A stretch of 64,000 nt of DNA from Ruegeria sediminis (GCF_005938215.1 NZ_VCPD01000002.1:558001-622000); one strand, 5' to 3'; shown: positions 46,655 to 55,927, numbered from the stretch's first letter. The notes: generated from the sequence alone by a model not told the origin. Program-made: numbers and translations.

Positions 46655-47266
46655 ATGGCCGCAGGCAACGCGCAGACTCTGGACATTTCGGCAGAAGATC
46701 GGCTGCGCGCGGATTTCTACAATTTCCTTGGGCTGCTGCTGTCCGCCCCACCGCAGCAGATGCTGCTGGACCAGATTGCCGGGCTGAGCGGCGACGAGTC
46801 CGAACTGGGCCAGGCCATCCGATCAATGGCCCGCGTCGCCAAGGTGACCAAACCCGCAGCGGCGGAACGCGAGTTCAACGCGCTGTTCATCGGCCTGGGA
46901 CGGGGCGAATTGCTGCCCTATGCCAGCTTCTACCTTACCGGCTTCCTGAACGAGAAGCCCTTGGCGCAGTTGCGCAACGACATGGCGTCGCGCGGCATTA
47001 CCCGCGCCGCCAACGTGTTCGAGCCCGAGGATAACATCGCCTCGCTGATGGAAATGATGGGCGGCATGATCGTCGGCCGATTTGGCGCTCCTGCCTCGCT
47101 CGAGGACCAGAAGACCTTCTGGAACAAGCACATCAGCCCCTGGGCTGGGCATTTCTTTTCGGATTTGGAAGCAGCCGAGAACTCGGTTCTCTATGCCTCG
47201 GTCGGCACCGCCGGCCGGGTGTTCATGGAGATCGAGCGCGAGGCGTTCCGAATGATGGCGGACTGA
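46655..47266 (+). CDS. TorD/DmsD-family chaperone for the formate dehydrogenase
   Basis: A 203-residue all-helical protein of the TorD/NarJ group (RADFYNFLGLLLSAPP, YASFYLTGFLNEKPLA, FEPEDNIASLMEMMGGM). Such chaperones bind the Tat signal of one molybdo- or tungstoenzyme and hold it until the cofactor is inserted. The client should be the alpha subunit encoded just downstream. Start at MAAGN after AAGGATAA; an ATG five codons earlier overlaps the DUF3306 stop. Confidence 0.87.
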   Translation: MAAGNAQTLDISAEDRLRADFYNFLGLLLSAPPQQMLLDQIAGLSGDESELGQAIRSMARVAKVTKPAAAEREFNALFIGLGRGELLPYASFYLTGFLNEKPLAQLRNDMASRGITRAANVFEPEDNIASLMEMMGGMIVGRFGAPASLEDQKTFWNKHISPWAGHFFSDLEAAENSVLYASVGTAGRVFMEIEREAFRMMAD

Positions 47267-47325
47267 GCCGCCACTTCACCGGCGCCCGACCGGGCGTCAC
47301 AACGCAAATGGGAAAGGAGTATCCC

Positions 47326-47514
47326 ATGGGCAAGACCAAGGAAAACGGCGCAACCCGCCGCGATTTCCTGAAACTGGCCGGAACCGCAGCGCCCGCTGCC
47401 GTCGCCGCAGCCAGCCTGAGCGGAAAGGCCGAGGCGGCAGAGCCGGCGACGGACGAAACCCGCATCCAGGATACGGCGCATACCCGCGCCTACCTCGACA
47501 GCGCCCGGTTCTGA
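47326..47514 (+). CDS. Small Tat-signal protein of the formate dehydrogenase operon
   Basis: A 62-residue protein with a twin-arginine signal (ATRRDFLKLAGTAAPAAVAA) and a mature part of only about 25 residues (RIQDTAHTRAYLDSARF). Such genes precede formate dehydrogenase alpha genes in many proteobacteria, and the peptide may co-export or be a minor subunit. Strong ribosome site GGAAAGGAG. Confidence 0.82.
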   Translation: MGKTKENGATRRDFLKLAGTAAPAAVAAASLSGKAEAAEPATDETRIQDTAHTRAYLDSARF

Positions 47515-47620
47515 TCCGGACGCCGTCACACCCGGTCGACGGTTGCGTGAGGCCCTGACGCCGGTTTTGGGAGCACCAAGCCAGCCATGCCCTGCGCATG
47601 GCACGCAAGGGAGGATGGAA

Positions 47621-50515
47621 ATGCTTAGGAAAAAGACCAACGGGGTTGCGAGACGCCCCCAGCGGACTTCGATCCTGTCCACGATCGGCGAAAAAACCGT
47701 TGATCGTCGCGCGTTCCTGCGCGGATCGGGCCTGACGATCGGCGGCCTTGCCGCGATCAGCGCCACGGGGGGCACCGTGACGCCGGCATCGGCCCAGACA
47801 GCGGCGGCCACCGCCGTTGAGAACGTGAAATCTGTCTGCACGCACTGCTCGGTCGGCTGCACCGTGGTCGCCGAAGTTCAGAACGGCGTCTGGATCGGCC
47901 AGGAACCCGGCTGGGACAGCCCTTTCAACTTGGGCGCCCACTGCGCCAAAGGGGCATCCGTGCGCGAGCACGCGCATGGCGAACGCCGCCTGAAGTATCC
48001 GATGAAGAAAGAGGGCGGCGAGTGGAAGCGCATCAGCTGGGAAGAGGCGATCAACGAGATCGGCGACGGCATGATGAAGATCCGCGAGGAAAGCGGACCT
48101 GACAGCGTCTACTGGCTGGGCTCGGCCAAGCACAACAACGAACAGGCCTACCTGTTCCGCAAGTTCGCGGCCTACTGGGGCACCAACAACGTGGACCACC
48201 AGGCGCGGATCTGCCACTCGACCACGGTGGCCGGCGTTGCGAACACATGGGGCTACGGCGCCATGACCAATTCGTACAACGACATCCACAACTCCAAGGC
48301 CATCTTCCTGATCGGCGGCAACCCTGCCGAGGCGCATCCCGTCTCGCTGCTGCATATCCTGAAGGCCAAGGAGCAGAACAATGCGCCGCTGATCGTCTGC
48401 GATCCGCGCTTCACGCGCACCGCGGCCCATGCCGACGAATTTGTCCGCTTCCGCCCCGGCACCGACGTGGCGCTGATCTGGGGCATCCTGTGGCACATCT
48501 TCGAGAACGGCTGGGAGGACAAGGAGTTCATCCGCACCCGCGTCTGGGGGATGGATCAGATCAAGACCGAGGTCGCCAAGTGGAACCCCGAAGAAACCGA
48601 GCGCGTGACCGGCGTTCCGGGTTCGCAGCTTCGCCGCGTGGCGCTCACCATGGCCAACAACCGGCCGGGCACCGTCATCTGGTGCATGGGCGGCACCCAG
48701 CACACCAACGGCAACAACAACACCCGCGCCTATTGCGTGCTTCAGCTTGCGCTGGGCAACATGGGCACTTCGGGTGGCGGAACCAACATCTTCCGCGGCC
48801 ATGACAACGTGCAGGGCGCAACCGATCTGGGCGTGCTGTCGCACACCCTGCCCGGTTATTACGGTCTGTCCGCCGGGGCATGGGGCCACTGGTCGCGCGT
48901 CTGGGGCGAGGATCTGGATTGGCTCAAGGGCCAGTTCGCCACGATCAAGGACAAGGATGGCAAGGACAAGCCGCTGATGAACGAAAGCGGCATCCCGGTC
49001 AGCCGCTGGATCGACGGCGTCCTGGAAGACCCGGCCAACATGGACCAGGACCACAACGTCCGGGCCATGGTCCTGTGGGGCCACGCGCCCAACTCGCAGA
49101 CACGCGGGCCGGAAATGAAGACGGCGATGGAAAAGCTCGACATGCTGGTCGTGATCGACCCGTATCCGACCGTTTCCGCCGTGCTGCATGACCGCACCGA
49201 CGGCGTCTATCTGCTGCCGGCCTGCACGCAGTTCGAAACCCGCGGCTCGGTCACGGCTTCGAACCGCTCGCTGCAATGGCGCGACCGCGTGGTGGCGCCG
49301 CTCTTCGAATCGTTGCCGGACGAGGTCATCATGGCCAAGTTCGCCAACAAGTTCGGCTGGTCGGACAGGCTGTTCCGCAACATCGAGATGGAGGATCCGG
49401 AAACCCCGAACGTCGAGAGCATCACGCGGGAGTTCAACAGCGGACTCTGGACCATCGGCTATACCGGTCAATCTCCGGAACGGCTCAAGAGCCACATGGC
49501 CAACCAGCACACGTTCGACAGAACGACGCTTCAGGCGATCGGCGGACCGAACGACGGCGAGTATTACGGCCTGCCCTGGCCTTGCTGGGGAACGGCCGAG
49601 ATGGGCCATCCCGGCACGCCGAACCTCTACGACATGTCGAAACCGGTGGCCGAAGGCGGCCTGACCTTCCGCGCGCGCTTCGGCGTCGAGCGGGACGGTG
49701 AGAACCTGCTGGCCGAAGGGGTCTACAGCGTCGGGTCGGAGATTCAGGACGGCTATCCGGAATTCACCATGCAGATGCTGATGGATCTCGGATGGGACGG
49801 CGACCTGACGGCCGAGGAACGGGCGGTGATCGACGGCATCGCAGCTGAAAAGACCAACTGGAAGACCGACCTCTCGGGCGGCATCCAGAGGGTCGCGATC
49901 AAGCATGGCTGCGCCCCGTTCGGCAACGCCAAGGCCCGCACGGTGGTCTGGACCTTCCCGGACCCGATCCCGCTGCACCGCGAGCCGCTCTACACGCCGC
50001 GGCGCGACCTCGTGGCCGATTATCCGACCTACGAGGACCGGCACGCCTATCGCCTTCCGACGCTCTACGCATCGATCCAGAAGAACGACTTTTCAAAGGA
50101 TTACCCGATAATCCTCACTTCAGGTCGTCTGGTCGAATACGAGGGCGGCGGCGACGAGACGCGGTCGAACCCGTGGCTGGCCGAGCTGCAGCAGGACATG
50201 TTCGTCGAGATCAACCCGCGCGACGCCAACAACCTTGGCATCCGTGACGGGAGCCAGGTCTGGGTCGAAGGTCCCGAAGGCGGCAAGGTCAAGGTGATGG
50301 CGATGCTGACCGAAAGGGTCGGCGCAGGGGTGGCCTTCATGCCATTCCACTTTGGCGGCCATTTCCAGGGCGATGATCTGCGGCACAAGTATCCCGCGGG
50401 CGCCGACCCCTACGTTCTGGGCGAAAGCACGAACACCGCACAGACCTATGGCTATGATTCAGTGACCCAGATGCAGGAGACCAAGGCGACTCTCTGCAAG
50501 ATCTGGGCAGCGTAA
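47621..50515 (+). CDS. Formate dehydrogenase alpha (catalytic) subunit
   Basis: A 964-residue molybdopterin/tungstopterin oxidoreductase that oxidises formate to carbon dioxide. Tat signal with DRRAFLRGSG near residue 30; 4Fe-4S ligands C73, C76, C80 and C108 (CTHCSVGC, AHCAKG). The metal ligand is Cys198 in ARICHSTTVAG rather than selenocysteine. The C-terminal molybdopterin-binding domain includes FHFGGHFQGDDL. Start at the ATG after AGGGAGGATGGAA; the frame is open further upstream but without a Tat signal at the end. Periplasmic, with beta and gamma subunits downstream. Tungsten or molybdenum use cannot be told from sequence, but the tungstate importer is encoded close by. Confidence 0.94.
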   Translation: MLRKKTNGVARRPQRTSILSTIGEKTVDRRAFLRGSGLTIGGLAAISATGGTVTPASAQTAAATAVENVKSVCTHCSVGCTVVAEVQNGVWIGQEPGWDSPFNLGAHCAKGASVREHAHGERRLKYPMKKEGGEWKRISWEEAINEIGDGMMKIREESGPDSVYWLGSAKHNNEQAYLFRKFAAYWGTNNVDHQARICHSTTVAGVANTWGYGAMTNSYNDIHNSKAIFLIGGNPAEAHPVSLLHILKAKEQNNAPLIVCDPRFTRTAAHADEFVRFRPGTDVALIWGILWHIFENGWEDKEFIRTRVWGMDQIKTEVAKWNPEETERVTGVPGSQLRRVALTMANNRPGTVIWCMGGTQHTNGNNNTRAYCVLQLALGNMGTSGGGTNIFRGHDNVQGATDLGVLSHTLPGYYGLSAGAWGHWSRVWGEDLDWLKGQFATIKDKDGKDKPLMNESGIPVSRWIDGVLEDPANMDQDHNVRAMVLWGHAPNSQTRGPEMKTAMEKLDMLVVIDPYPTVSAVLHDRTDGVYLLPACTQFETRGSVTASNRSLQWRDRVVAPLFESLPDEVIMAKFANKFGWSDRLFRNIEMEDPETPNVESITREFNSGLWTIGYTGQSPERLKSHMANQHTFDRTTLQAIGGPNDGEYYGLPWPCWGTAEMGHPGTPNLYDMSKPVAEGGLTFRARFGVERDGENLLAEGVYSVGSEIQDGYPEFTMQMLMDLGWDGDLTAEERAVIDGIAAEKTNWKTDLSGGIQRVAIKHGCAPFGNAKARTVVWTFPDPIPLHREPLYTPRRDLVADYPTYEDRHAYRLPTLYASIQKNDFSKDYPIILTSGRLVEYEGGGDETRSNPWLAELQQDMFVEINPRDANNLGIRDGSQVWVEGPEGGKVKVMAMLTERVGAGVAFMPFHFGGHFQGDDLRHKYPAGADPYVLGESTNTAQTYGYDSVTQMQETKATLCKIWAA

Positions 50516-50526
50516 GGAGGACGACA

Positions 50527-51120
50527 ATGGCTAGAGCGAAGTTTCTCTGTGACGCTGAACGCTGCATCGAGTGCAATGCCTGCGTGACGGCCTGCAAGAA
50601 CGAGCACGAGGTGCCCTGGGGCATCAACCGCCGGCGGGTCGTGACGATCAATGACGGCAAACCGGGCGAACGCTCGATCTCGGTGGCCTGCATGCATTGT
50701 TCGGATGCGCCCTGCATGGCTGTCTGTCCGGTGGACTGCTTCTACCAGACCGAAGACGGTGTGGTGCTGCATTCCAAGGACCTGTGCATCGGTTGCGGCT
50801 ATTGCTTCTACGCGTGCCCCTTCGGCGCACCGCAATATCCGCAGGCGGGCAATTTCGGATCCCGCGGCAAGATGGACAAGTGCACCTTCTGCGCCGGCGG
50901 CCCCGAAGAGACCCATTCGACCGCGGAATTCGCCAAATACGGGCGCAACCGGATCGCCGAAGGCAAGCTGCCTCTGTGCGCCGAGATGTGCTCGACCAAG
51001 GCGCTTCTGGCAGGCGACGGCGACGTGGTCTCGGCCATATACCGCGAACGCGTCGTGGCGCGCGGGTTCGGCTCGGGCGCGTGGGGCTGGGGCACGGCCT
51101 ATGACCAGAAAGGCGGCTGA
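50527..51120 (+). CDS. fdh3B: Formate dehydrogenase beta (Fe-S) subunit
   Basis: A 197-residue electron-transfer subunit with several 4Fe-4S motifs: CIECNACVTACKNEH, CMHCSDAPCMAVCPVDC, CIGCGYCFYACPFGAP and a later CTFCAGG, fitting four clusters as in FDH-N-type beta subunits. It carries electrons from the alpha subunit to the cytochrome b subunit. The alpha stop lies 11 bases upstream. No transmembrane anchor is present at the C-terminus, unlike E. coli FdnH, which is normal for this FDH3 type. Confidence 0.92.
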   Translation: MARAKFLCDAERCIECNACVTACKNEHEVPWGINRRRVVTINDGKPGERSISVACMHCSDAPCMAVCPVDCFYQTEDGVVLHSKDLCIGCGYCFYACPFGAPQYPQAGNFGSRGKMDKCTFCAGGPEETHSTAEFAKYGRNRIAEGKLPLCAEMCSTKALLAGDGDVVSAIYRERVVARGFGSGAWGWGTAYDQKGG

Positions 51121-51196
51121 TCCCGCTTGATGATCCTGACGCGCGGCGGCGGCCCACCCGCCGCCGCGCATCTTCACGCGCATTCGGAGCTGCAAG

Positions 51197-51547
51197 ATGA
51201 CGGAAGACGTCTATTGGATCCTGCGTCTGACCATCCGGGATGGGCAGGACGCGGCCTTTGAGACGCTGATGGGCGACATGGTGGCCGCCACGCTGAATGA
51301 GAGCGGAGCCAGGGCCTATGAATGGCATCGCGCGGGGTCCGAGGTGCATATCTTTGAACGCTACGCCAGCGCTGAAGACGCCTTGATTCACCTGGGCAAT
51401 TTCGGTGCGCATTTCGCCGACCGGTTCATGGCGATCCTCAAGCCGACCGGCCAGGATGTCTACGGCGCCGTCGATGAAAAGCTGCACAAGACGCTTTCGG
51501 CGCTGAACGCAAAATTCTACGACCAGGTGGGCGGCTTCAGCCGCTGA
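51197..51547 (+). CDS. ABM-domain (antibiotic biosynthesis monooxygenase-like) protein
   Basis: A 116-residue ferredoxin-fold protein (VYWILRLTIRDGQDAAFETL) resembling YgiN/ABM quinol monooxygenases and related dimeric alpha-beta barrels. It sits between the beta and gamma subunit genes, 76 bases after one and 27 before the other, so it belongs to the operon. It could act on a quinone or a small aldehyde-type product. No function is established. Confidence 0.78.
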   Translation: MTEDVYWILRLTIRDGQDAAFETLMGDMVAATLNESGARAYEWHRAGSEVHIFERYASAEDALIHLGNFGAHFADRFMAILKPTGQDVYGAVDEKLHKTLSALNAKFYDQVGGFSR

Positions 51548-51574
51548 CCGGGCAAGTCAAGGGAGGCCCGTCCG

Positions 51575-52777
51575 ATGCGCCTGATACTCTCCGTTCTCGT
51601 CCTTCTGACCTGGGGTACCTTCGCCTGGGCGCAGGAGGCTCAGCAGGAGGCACCCTCAGCGCCTGACCGCTCCGCCACTGGCGGTGCTACCACGCTCGAG
51701 GACATTCTTGCCCGTCAGCGCGGCGAAAAAGTGGACGACACCTTTCGCTCGAGCGACACGGGCCAGGGCAATGTGGAAGGGTTGATCGGGCAACTTGGTA
51801 CGCGAGGCACCGCCTCGGACAGCGAACTGTACCGCGCCCTGCGTTACGGAACGGCGGACGTCACGGTTTCCTCGCGCAGCCCCGGGTCCGCCGTGGTGAT
51901 CCAGGACGCAGGCATGTGGTGGCTCGACTTCCGCTCGGGTCCGCTGCGCACCTACGGCACCTACATTCTGGGCGGAATGCTGGTCGTGCTGCTGCTCTTT
52001 TACCTGATCCGCGGCAAGATCCGCATCGACGGGGAAAAGACCGGCCGGACCGTCACCCGGTTCTCCGGCTTTGAACGGTTCGGGCACTGGCTGTTCGGCG
52101 GCTCGTTCCTGATCCTGGGCGTGACCGGCCTGATCGCGCTTTACGGCCGCGATTTCCTGATACCGGTTTTCGGCAAGGACGGTTTCGCCACCTTCGCGCT
52201 GGCCAGCAAATGGATCCACAACAACATCGCCTGGGCCTTCATGCTTGGTCTGGTCATCATCACCGTCAACTGGGTGGTTCACAACATCCCCAACATGGGC
52301 GACCTGAAATGGCTTGCCGCGGGAGGCGGGCTGTTTACCAAGGGCAGCCACCCCCCTGCCAGAAAATTCAATGCAGGGCAAAAGATCATCTTTTGGCTCT
52401 GCGTCATCCTTGGCGTGTCTATCAGCCTGTCGGGCCTGTCGCTGCTGTTTCCCTTCGAGATGCCGATGTTCGCCAAGACCTTCGTCATCGCCAACGCCAC
52501 CGGCGTTCCCGAACTGCTGGGCCTGAACCTGCCCGAACAGATGTCGCCGCATGAAGAGATGCAATACGCGCAGATCTGGCACGTTATGGTCGCCTACGGC
52601 TTCATCGCCATCATCCTGGCCCATATCTACCTGGGCTCGGTTGGCATGGAGGGCGCGTTTGACGCGATGGGAACCGGCGAGGTCGAAGAACAATGGGCGC
52701 GCGAGCACCATTCGCTGTGGCTGGAGGAGGTCGAGGAGGCCGAGGCCTCCAAGGGCGCGGCCTCACCGGCGGAATAG
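51575..52777 (+). CDS. Formate dehydrogenase gamma subunit (cytochrome b556)
   Basis: A 400-residue membrane subunit. It has a signal peptide (LILSVLVLLTWGTFAWAQ), a periplasmic extension of about 110 residues (residues 19-130) and five transmembrane segments. Heme-coordinating His residues lie in FERFGHWLFGG, WIHNNIAWAF and HVMVAYGFIAIILAHIY. It should hand formate electrons to the quinone pool. The C-terminal tail is acidic (EEVEEAEAS). The next gene starts immediately after its stop. Confidence 0.9.
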   Translation: MRLILSVLVLLTWGTFAWAQEAQQEAPSAPDRSATGGATTLEDILARQRGEKVDDTFRSSDTGQGNVEGLIGQLGTRGTASDSELYRALRYGTADVTVSSRSPGSAVVIQDAGMWWLDFRSGPLRTYGTYILGGMLVVLLLFYLIRGKIRIDGEKTGRTVTRFSGFERFGHWLFGGSFLILGVTGLIALYGRDFLIPVFGKDGFATFALASKWIHNNIAWAFMLGLVIITVNWVVHNIPNMGDLKWLAAGGGLFTKGSHPPARKFNAGQKIIFWLCVILGVSISLSGLSLLFPFEMPMFAKTFVIANATGVPELLGLNLPEQMSPHEEMQYAQIWHVMVAYGFIAIILAHIYLGSVGMEGAFDAMGTGEVEEQWAREHHSLWLEEVEEAEASKGAASPAE

Positions 52778-54049
52778 ATGCGAGCGCTGGCCTTCGCGCT
52801 GGCGTTCTGTCCGCTGCCCTTGTGGGCGGCCGAATTTTTCACGCTCAAGGGGCATGGCGGGCCGATCATGGACATTGCCGCCGCGGCGGACGGGCGGATC
52901 GCCACGGCCAGCTTCGACAATTCCGTGGGCCTGTGGAATGGCCACAACCCGAACTGGCTCGAAGGGCATGAGGCCGCCGTCAATGCCGTGGTATTCAACG
53001 GCACCGCCGTCTATTCCGCTGGCGACGACTTTACCCTGCGCCGGTGGCCGGACGGCGAGGTGGTCGGGCGGCATCAGGGCAAGATCGTGGGGATCGCTGC
53101 GTCCAAGATGCATGTGGCGACTGCCAGTTGGGACGGGACCATCGGAGTGTGGCCGGTTGACGGCTCGGAACCCCGGATGCTTGGTCCCATCGGCAGCGGC
53201 GTGAACGCGGTGGCGTTCACGGCGGACGGCACGCAGCTGTATTCCGCCGGTGCCGATGGCGCGCTCCGCCTCTGGGATCTGGCCAGCGGCACCGAGACCA
53301 ATCGGGTCCTCAAGCACGGGTTCGGGATCAACGAATTGATCCTGAACGAGGCCGACGGATGGATCGCCTATGGTGCCGTGGACGGCGTGACCCGGATACT
53401 TGACCTGAGCACCGGCGAAGAGCGCGACTTCACCCTCGAACGCCGACCGATCCTGGCGCTTGCCCTCAGCCCCGACCGCAGCCAGCTTGCCGTTGGCGAT
53501 GGCGAAGGATTCATCATGGTGATCGACACCCGGACCTGGAACATCGCCCGGGATTTCCGCGCCACCCTGCGCGGGCCGGTCTGGGCGCTGGCCTATTCGC
53601 CCGATGGCGAGAACATCCATGCGGGCGGCATCGACGATGCCATGTACAGCTGGCCCGTATCCGCGCTAGGCGAACACCAGCAGATGGCCAAAGTCGAGCA
53701 AAGTTTTCTGAAAGACCCGGGCGAGATGGAAAACGGCGAGCGGCAGTTTGCCCGCAAATGCTCGATCTGCCACGCGCTGACACACGACGGCGGCCGCCGC
53801 GCCGGGCCGACGCTGCACGGGGTGTTCGGGCGACCGGCAGGAACCGTTCCCGGCTATCTCTATTCCGATACGCTGAAAAATTCCGATATCGTCTGGAATG
53901 ACGACAGCATTAATGCTCTTTTCGATCTGGGCCCGGACCATTACATTCCGGGCTCCAAGATGCCGATGCAGAGGATCACGGCTGCGCAGGACCGCGCCGA
54001 CCTGGTCGATTTTCTACGCCGCGCCACTTCGCAGGAGGAGGAGAGATGA
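52778..54049 (+). CDS. WD40-repeat protein fused to a cytochrome c domain
   Basis: A 423-residue periplasmic protein. Signal peptide (MRALAFALAFCPLPLWA), then about six or seven WD40 blades at residues 22-305 (FDNSVGLWNG, SADGALRLWDL-type blades such as ADGALRLWDL). A class-I cytochrome c domain covers about residues 315-415 with C328-x2-C331-H332 and the axial Met in SKMPMQRI. The beta-propeller could dock the heme on the formate dehydrogenase or on a redox partner. It directly follows the gamma subunit gene, with the two stop and start codons adjacent. Confidence 0.86.
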   Translation: MRALAFALAFCPLPLWAAEFFTLKGHGGPIMDIAAAADGRIATASFDNSVGLWNGHNPNWLEGHEAAVNAVVFNGTAVYSAGDDFTLRRWPDGEVVGRHQGKIVGIAASKMHVATASWDGTIGVWPVDGSEPRMLGPIGSGVNAVAFTADGTQLYSAGADGALRLWDLASGTETNRVLKHGFGINELILNEADGWIAYGAVDGVTRILDLSTGEERDFTLERRPILALALSPDRSQLAVGDGEGFIMVIDTRTWNIARDFRATLRGPVWALAYSPDGENIHAGGIDDAMYSWPVSALGEHQQMAKVEQSFLKDPGEMENGERQFARKCSICHALTHDGGRRAGPTLHGVFGRPAGTVPGYLYSDTLKNSDIVWNDDSINALFDLGPDHYIPGSKMPMQRITAAQDRADLVDFLRRATSQEEER

Positions 54050-54168
54050 AAGCGTTTCTGGCCGCCGTCGCCACCATGGTCGTGATCGCCGCGGTCGCAC
54101 CAATGGCACTGGAACAGGCAGGGTTTTCCGCCGACGGCTCGACAAGTTCTTCCGTTCGCCTCGACTGA
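54046..54168 (+). CDS. Small hydrophobic membrane peptide
   Basis: A 40-residue frame starting in the overlap ATGA with the WD40-cytochrome stop and ending right before the next gene start. It reads MKAFLAAVATMVVIAAVAPM then a short polar tail rich in Ser. One transmembrane helix, or a signal peptide with a minimal mature part. A ribosome site (GGAGGAGAG) precedes the start. Translational coupling on both sides supports a real gene. Function unknown; a minor subunit of the enzyme is possible. Confidence 0.7.
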   Translation: MKAFLAAVATMVVIAAVAPMALEQAGFSADGSTSSSVRLD

Positions 54169-55041
54169 ATGCCCGAATTCCTGACCACCCGAGAGCTGGC
54201 CGACCTGCTGCGCATCGGCGAGCGCAAGGCTTATGACCTGGCATCATCCGGTGAAATTCCGCATGTGCGCGCCATGGGCAAACTGCTGTTCCCACGCTCC
54301 GAGATCCTGGCCTGGCTGAACGCCTCGCGGTCGGGGCCGCAGGTCGCGGACCCACCCCTGCCCCCGATCGTCGCGGGCAGCCACGATCCGCTTCTGGATT
54401 GGGCCCTGCGCGAAAGCGGATCGGGGCTGGCCACCTACTACGACGGCTCCTTTGACGGTCTGGAACGGCTCAGGGATCGCAGCGCGCAGGCTGCGGCGCT
54501 GCACATACATGAGGATGGCGGCTTCAACACGACCGCCCTGCGTCAGGCGGTCGGTGAATCTCCGGTCGTTCTGATCGAGATCGCGCACCGCCGGCGTGGT
54601 CTGTTGCTTGCCCCGGGCACCACAGGAATTGCCGGATTTGCCAACCTCGGGGGCCGCCGTGTGGTTCTCCGCCAGGACAGCGCCGCCAGCCAGCGACTGT
54701 TCGATGCGCAACTCGATGCGCACGGCTTGAAACGCGATGACCTGAAAACCCTGCCCGCCTGCGCCCGCACCGAGGAGGAACTGGCCATCGCGCTCCATGA
54801 CGGCAAGGCCGAGGCCGGTTTCGGACTGGGCGCTTTGGCGGGGCTTTACGGTCTTGGCTTCGTTCCCACTCACGAGGAACGCTTTGACCTTGCAGTGTGG
54901 CGCCGCGCCTATTTCGATCCGCCGATGCAAAGCTTGATGGATTTCCTGCGTTCTTCCCGCTTTGCGAAACGGGCCGAAGAACTTGGTGGTTACGACCTTA
55001 CCGGGCTGGGCACCGTCCATCACAACGGCGCCAGCGGTTAG
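54169..55041 (+). CDS. Excisionase-type HTH regulator with a substrate-binding-protein domain
   Basis: A 290-residue one-component regulator. Residues 3-52 form a MerR/excisionase-type HTH (TTRELADLLRIGERKAYDLA). Residues about 75-285 form a periplasmic-binding-protein fold of the PBP-like group used for oxyanions (LLLAPGTTGIAGFANLGGRR, RQDSAASQRLFD). It starts right after the preceding stop. The position between the formate dehydrogenase genes and the tungstate importer suggests it senses tungstate or molybdate and controls one or both. No signal peptide, as expected for a cytoplasmic sensor. Confidence 0.82.
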   Translation: MPEFLTTRELADLLRIGERKAYDLASSGEIPHVRAMGKLLFPRSEILAWLNASRSGPQVADPPLPPIVAGSHDPLLDWALRESGSGLATYYDGSFDGLERLRDRSAQAAALHIHEDGGFNTTALRQAVGESPVVLIEIAHRRRGLLLAPGTTGIAGFANLGGRRVVLRQDSAASQRLFDAQLDAHGLKRDDLKTLPACARTEEELAIALHDGKAEAGFGLGALAGLYGLGFVPTHEERFDLAVWRRAYFDPPMQSLMDFLRSSRFAKRAEELGGYDLTGLGTVHHNGASG

Positions 55042-55089
55042 GCACAGTAGACGCCGTCACCGGCACCATCCGTTCCCGCCGCGGACCGA

Positions 55090-55905
55090 TCACTGCGCGT
55101 TCGGAAAGAACAACTGTTCCCCGTCAAGCTTGAAAGAGGCGATCGCCGCCTGCCCCTCTTCGCTCAGCAGCCAGTCGATGAACCTCTGGGCAGCCGCAAC
55201 GCGAACGCCAGGGTGCTTGTCGGGGTTCACGAGGATCACGCCATACTGGTTGAAGAGCTTCGGATCGCCTTCGACGAGGATATTCAGTTTACCCTTGTTG
55301 CCAAAGGCCAGCCACGTGGCCCTGTCGGTCAGCGCATAGGCGTCCATTCCCGAGGCCACGTTCAACGTCGCCCCCATTCCCGAACCGGTTTCGCGGTACC
55401 AGTTGCCCGAGGCATCGGCCACGTCGATCCCCGCCTCTTTCCAGTGCCGCAACTCGGCCTTGTGTGTCCCGCTGTTGTCACCGCGCGAGACGAAGGGGGC
55501 CCTGGTGTCGGAAATCGCGGTCAAGGCCGCCACGATATCCGTGCCTCCCTTGACCTTGGCCGGGTCTGATCTTGGACCCACCAGAACGAAGTCGTTGTAC
55601 ATGACGTCGAACCGCTCGACGCCCCAGCCTTCGGCGACGAATTTCTCTTCCGCCTGCTTGGCGTGGACAAGCAGGACATCACCGTCCCCGTTCATCGCAT
55701 TCTTGATCGCCTGCCCCGTGCCGACGGCAACCACCCGGACATCGATACCGGTCTCGGCTTCGAAGCCCGGCAGGATGTAATCCAGCAGTCCCGAATTCTG
55801 CGTCGAAGTGGTCGACTGCACCACGATGAAGGACTCTTCGGCCTGCGCGGTGCCTGCCGCCAGCCCAAGCGCGACCGCGCCCGCCCGGATCCAAGTTCCG
55901 ATCAT
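55090..55905 (-). CDS. tupA: Tungstate ABC transporter substrate-binding protein
   Basis: A 271-residue periplasmic protein with a signal peptide ending AGTAQA. The motif TTSTQNSGLL near residue 32 is the diagnostic oxyanion loop of TupA-type binding proteins, with FVSRGDNSGTHKAE as the second. TupA binds tungstate far better than molybdate; WtpA and ModA families lack this motif. Last gene of the tupB-tupC-tupA operon and convergent with the HTH regulator. Confidence 0.9.
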   Translation of the reverse strand: MIGTWIRAGAVALGLAAGTAQAEESFIVVQSTTSTQNSGLLDYILPGFEAETGIDVRVVAVGTGQAIKNAMNGDGDVLLVHAKQAEEKFVAEGWGVERFDVMYNDFVLVGPRSDPAKVKGGTDIVAALTAISDTRAPFVSRGDNSGTHKAELRHWKEAGIDVADASGNWYRETGSGMGATLNVASGMDAYALTDRATWLAFGNKGKLNILVEGDPKLFNQYGVILVNPDKHPGVRVAAAQRFIDWLLSEEGQAAIASFKLDGEQLFFPNAQ

Positions 55906-55927
55906 TGCCTGCTCTCCTGTTGTTTTT

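Noticed and set aside
47297..50044. Open frame of 915 codons antisense to the formate dehydrogenase alpha gene
   Set aside because: A shadow frame produced by GC-rich third positions; no ribosome site, no recognisable domain, and the opposite strand encodes a textbook enzyme.
47621..50515. Selenocysteine in formate dehydrogenase
   Set aside because: The metal-ligand position is a TGC Cys codon (residue 198), not TGA, and the frame has no internal stop.
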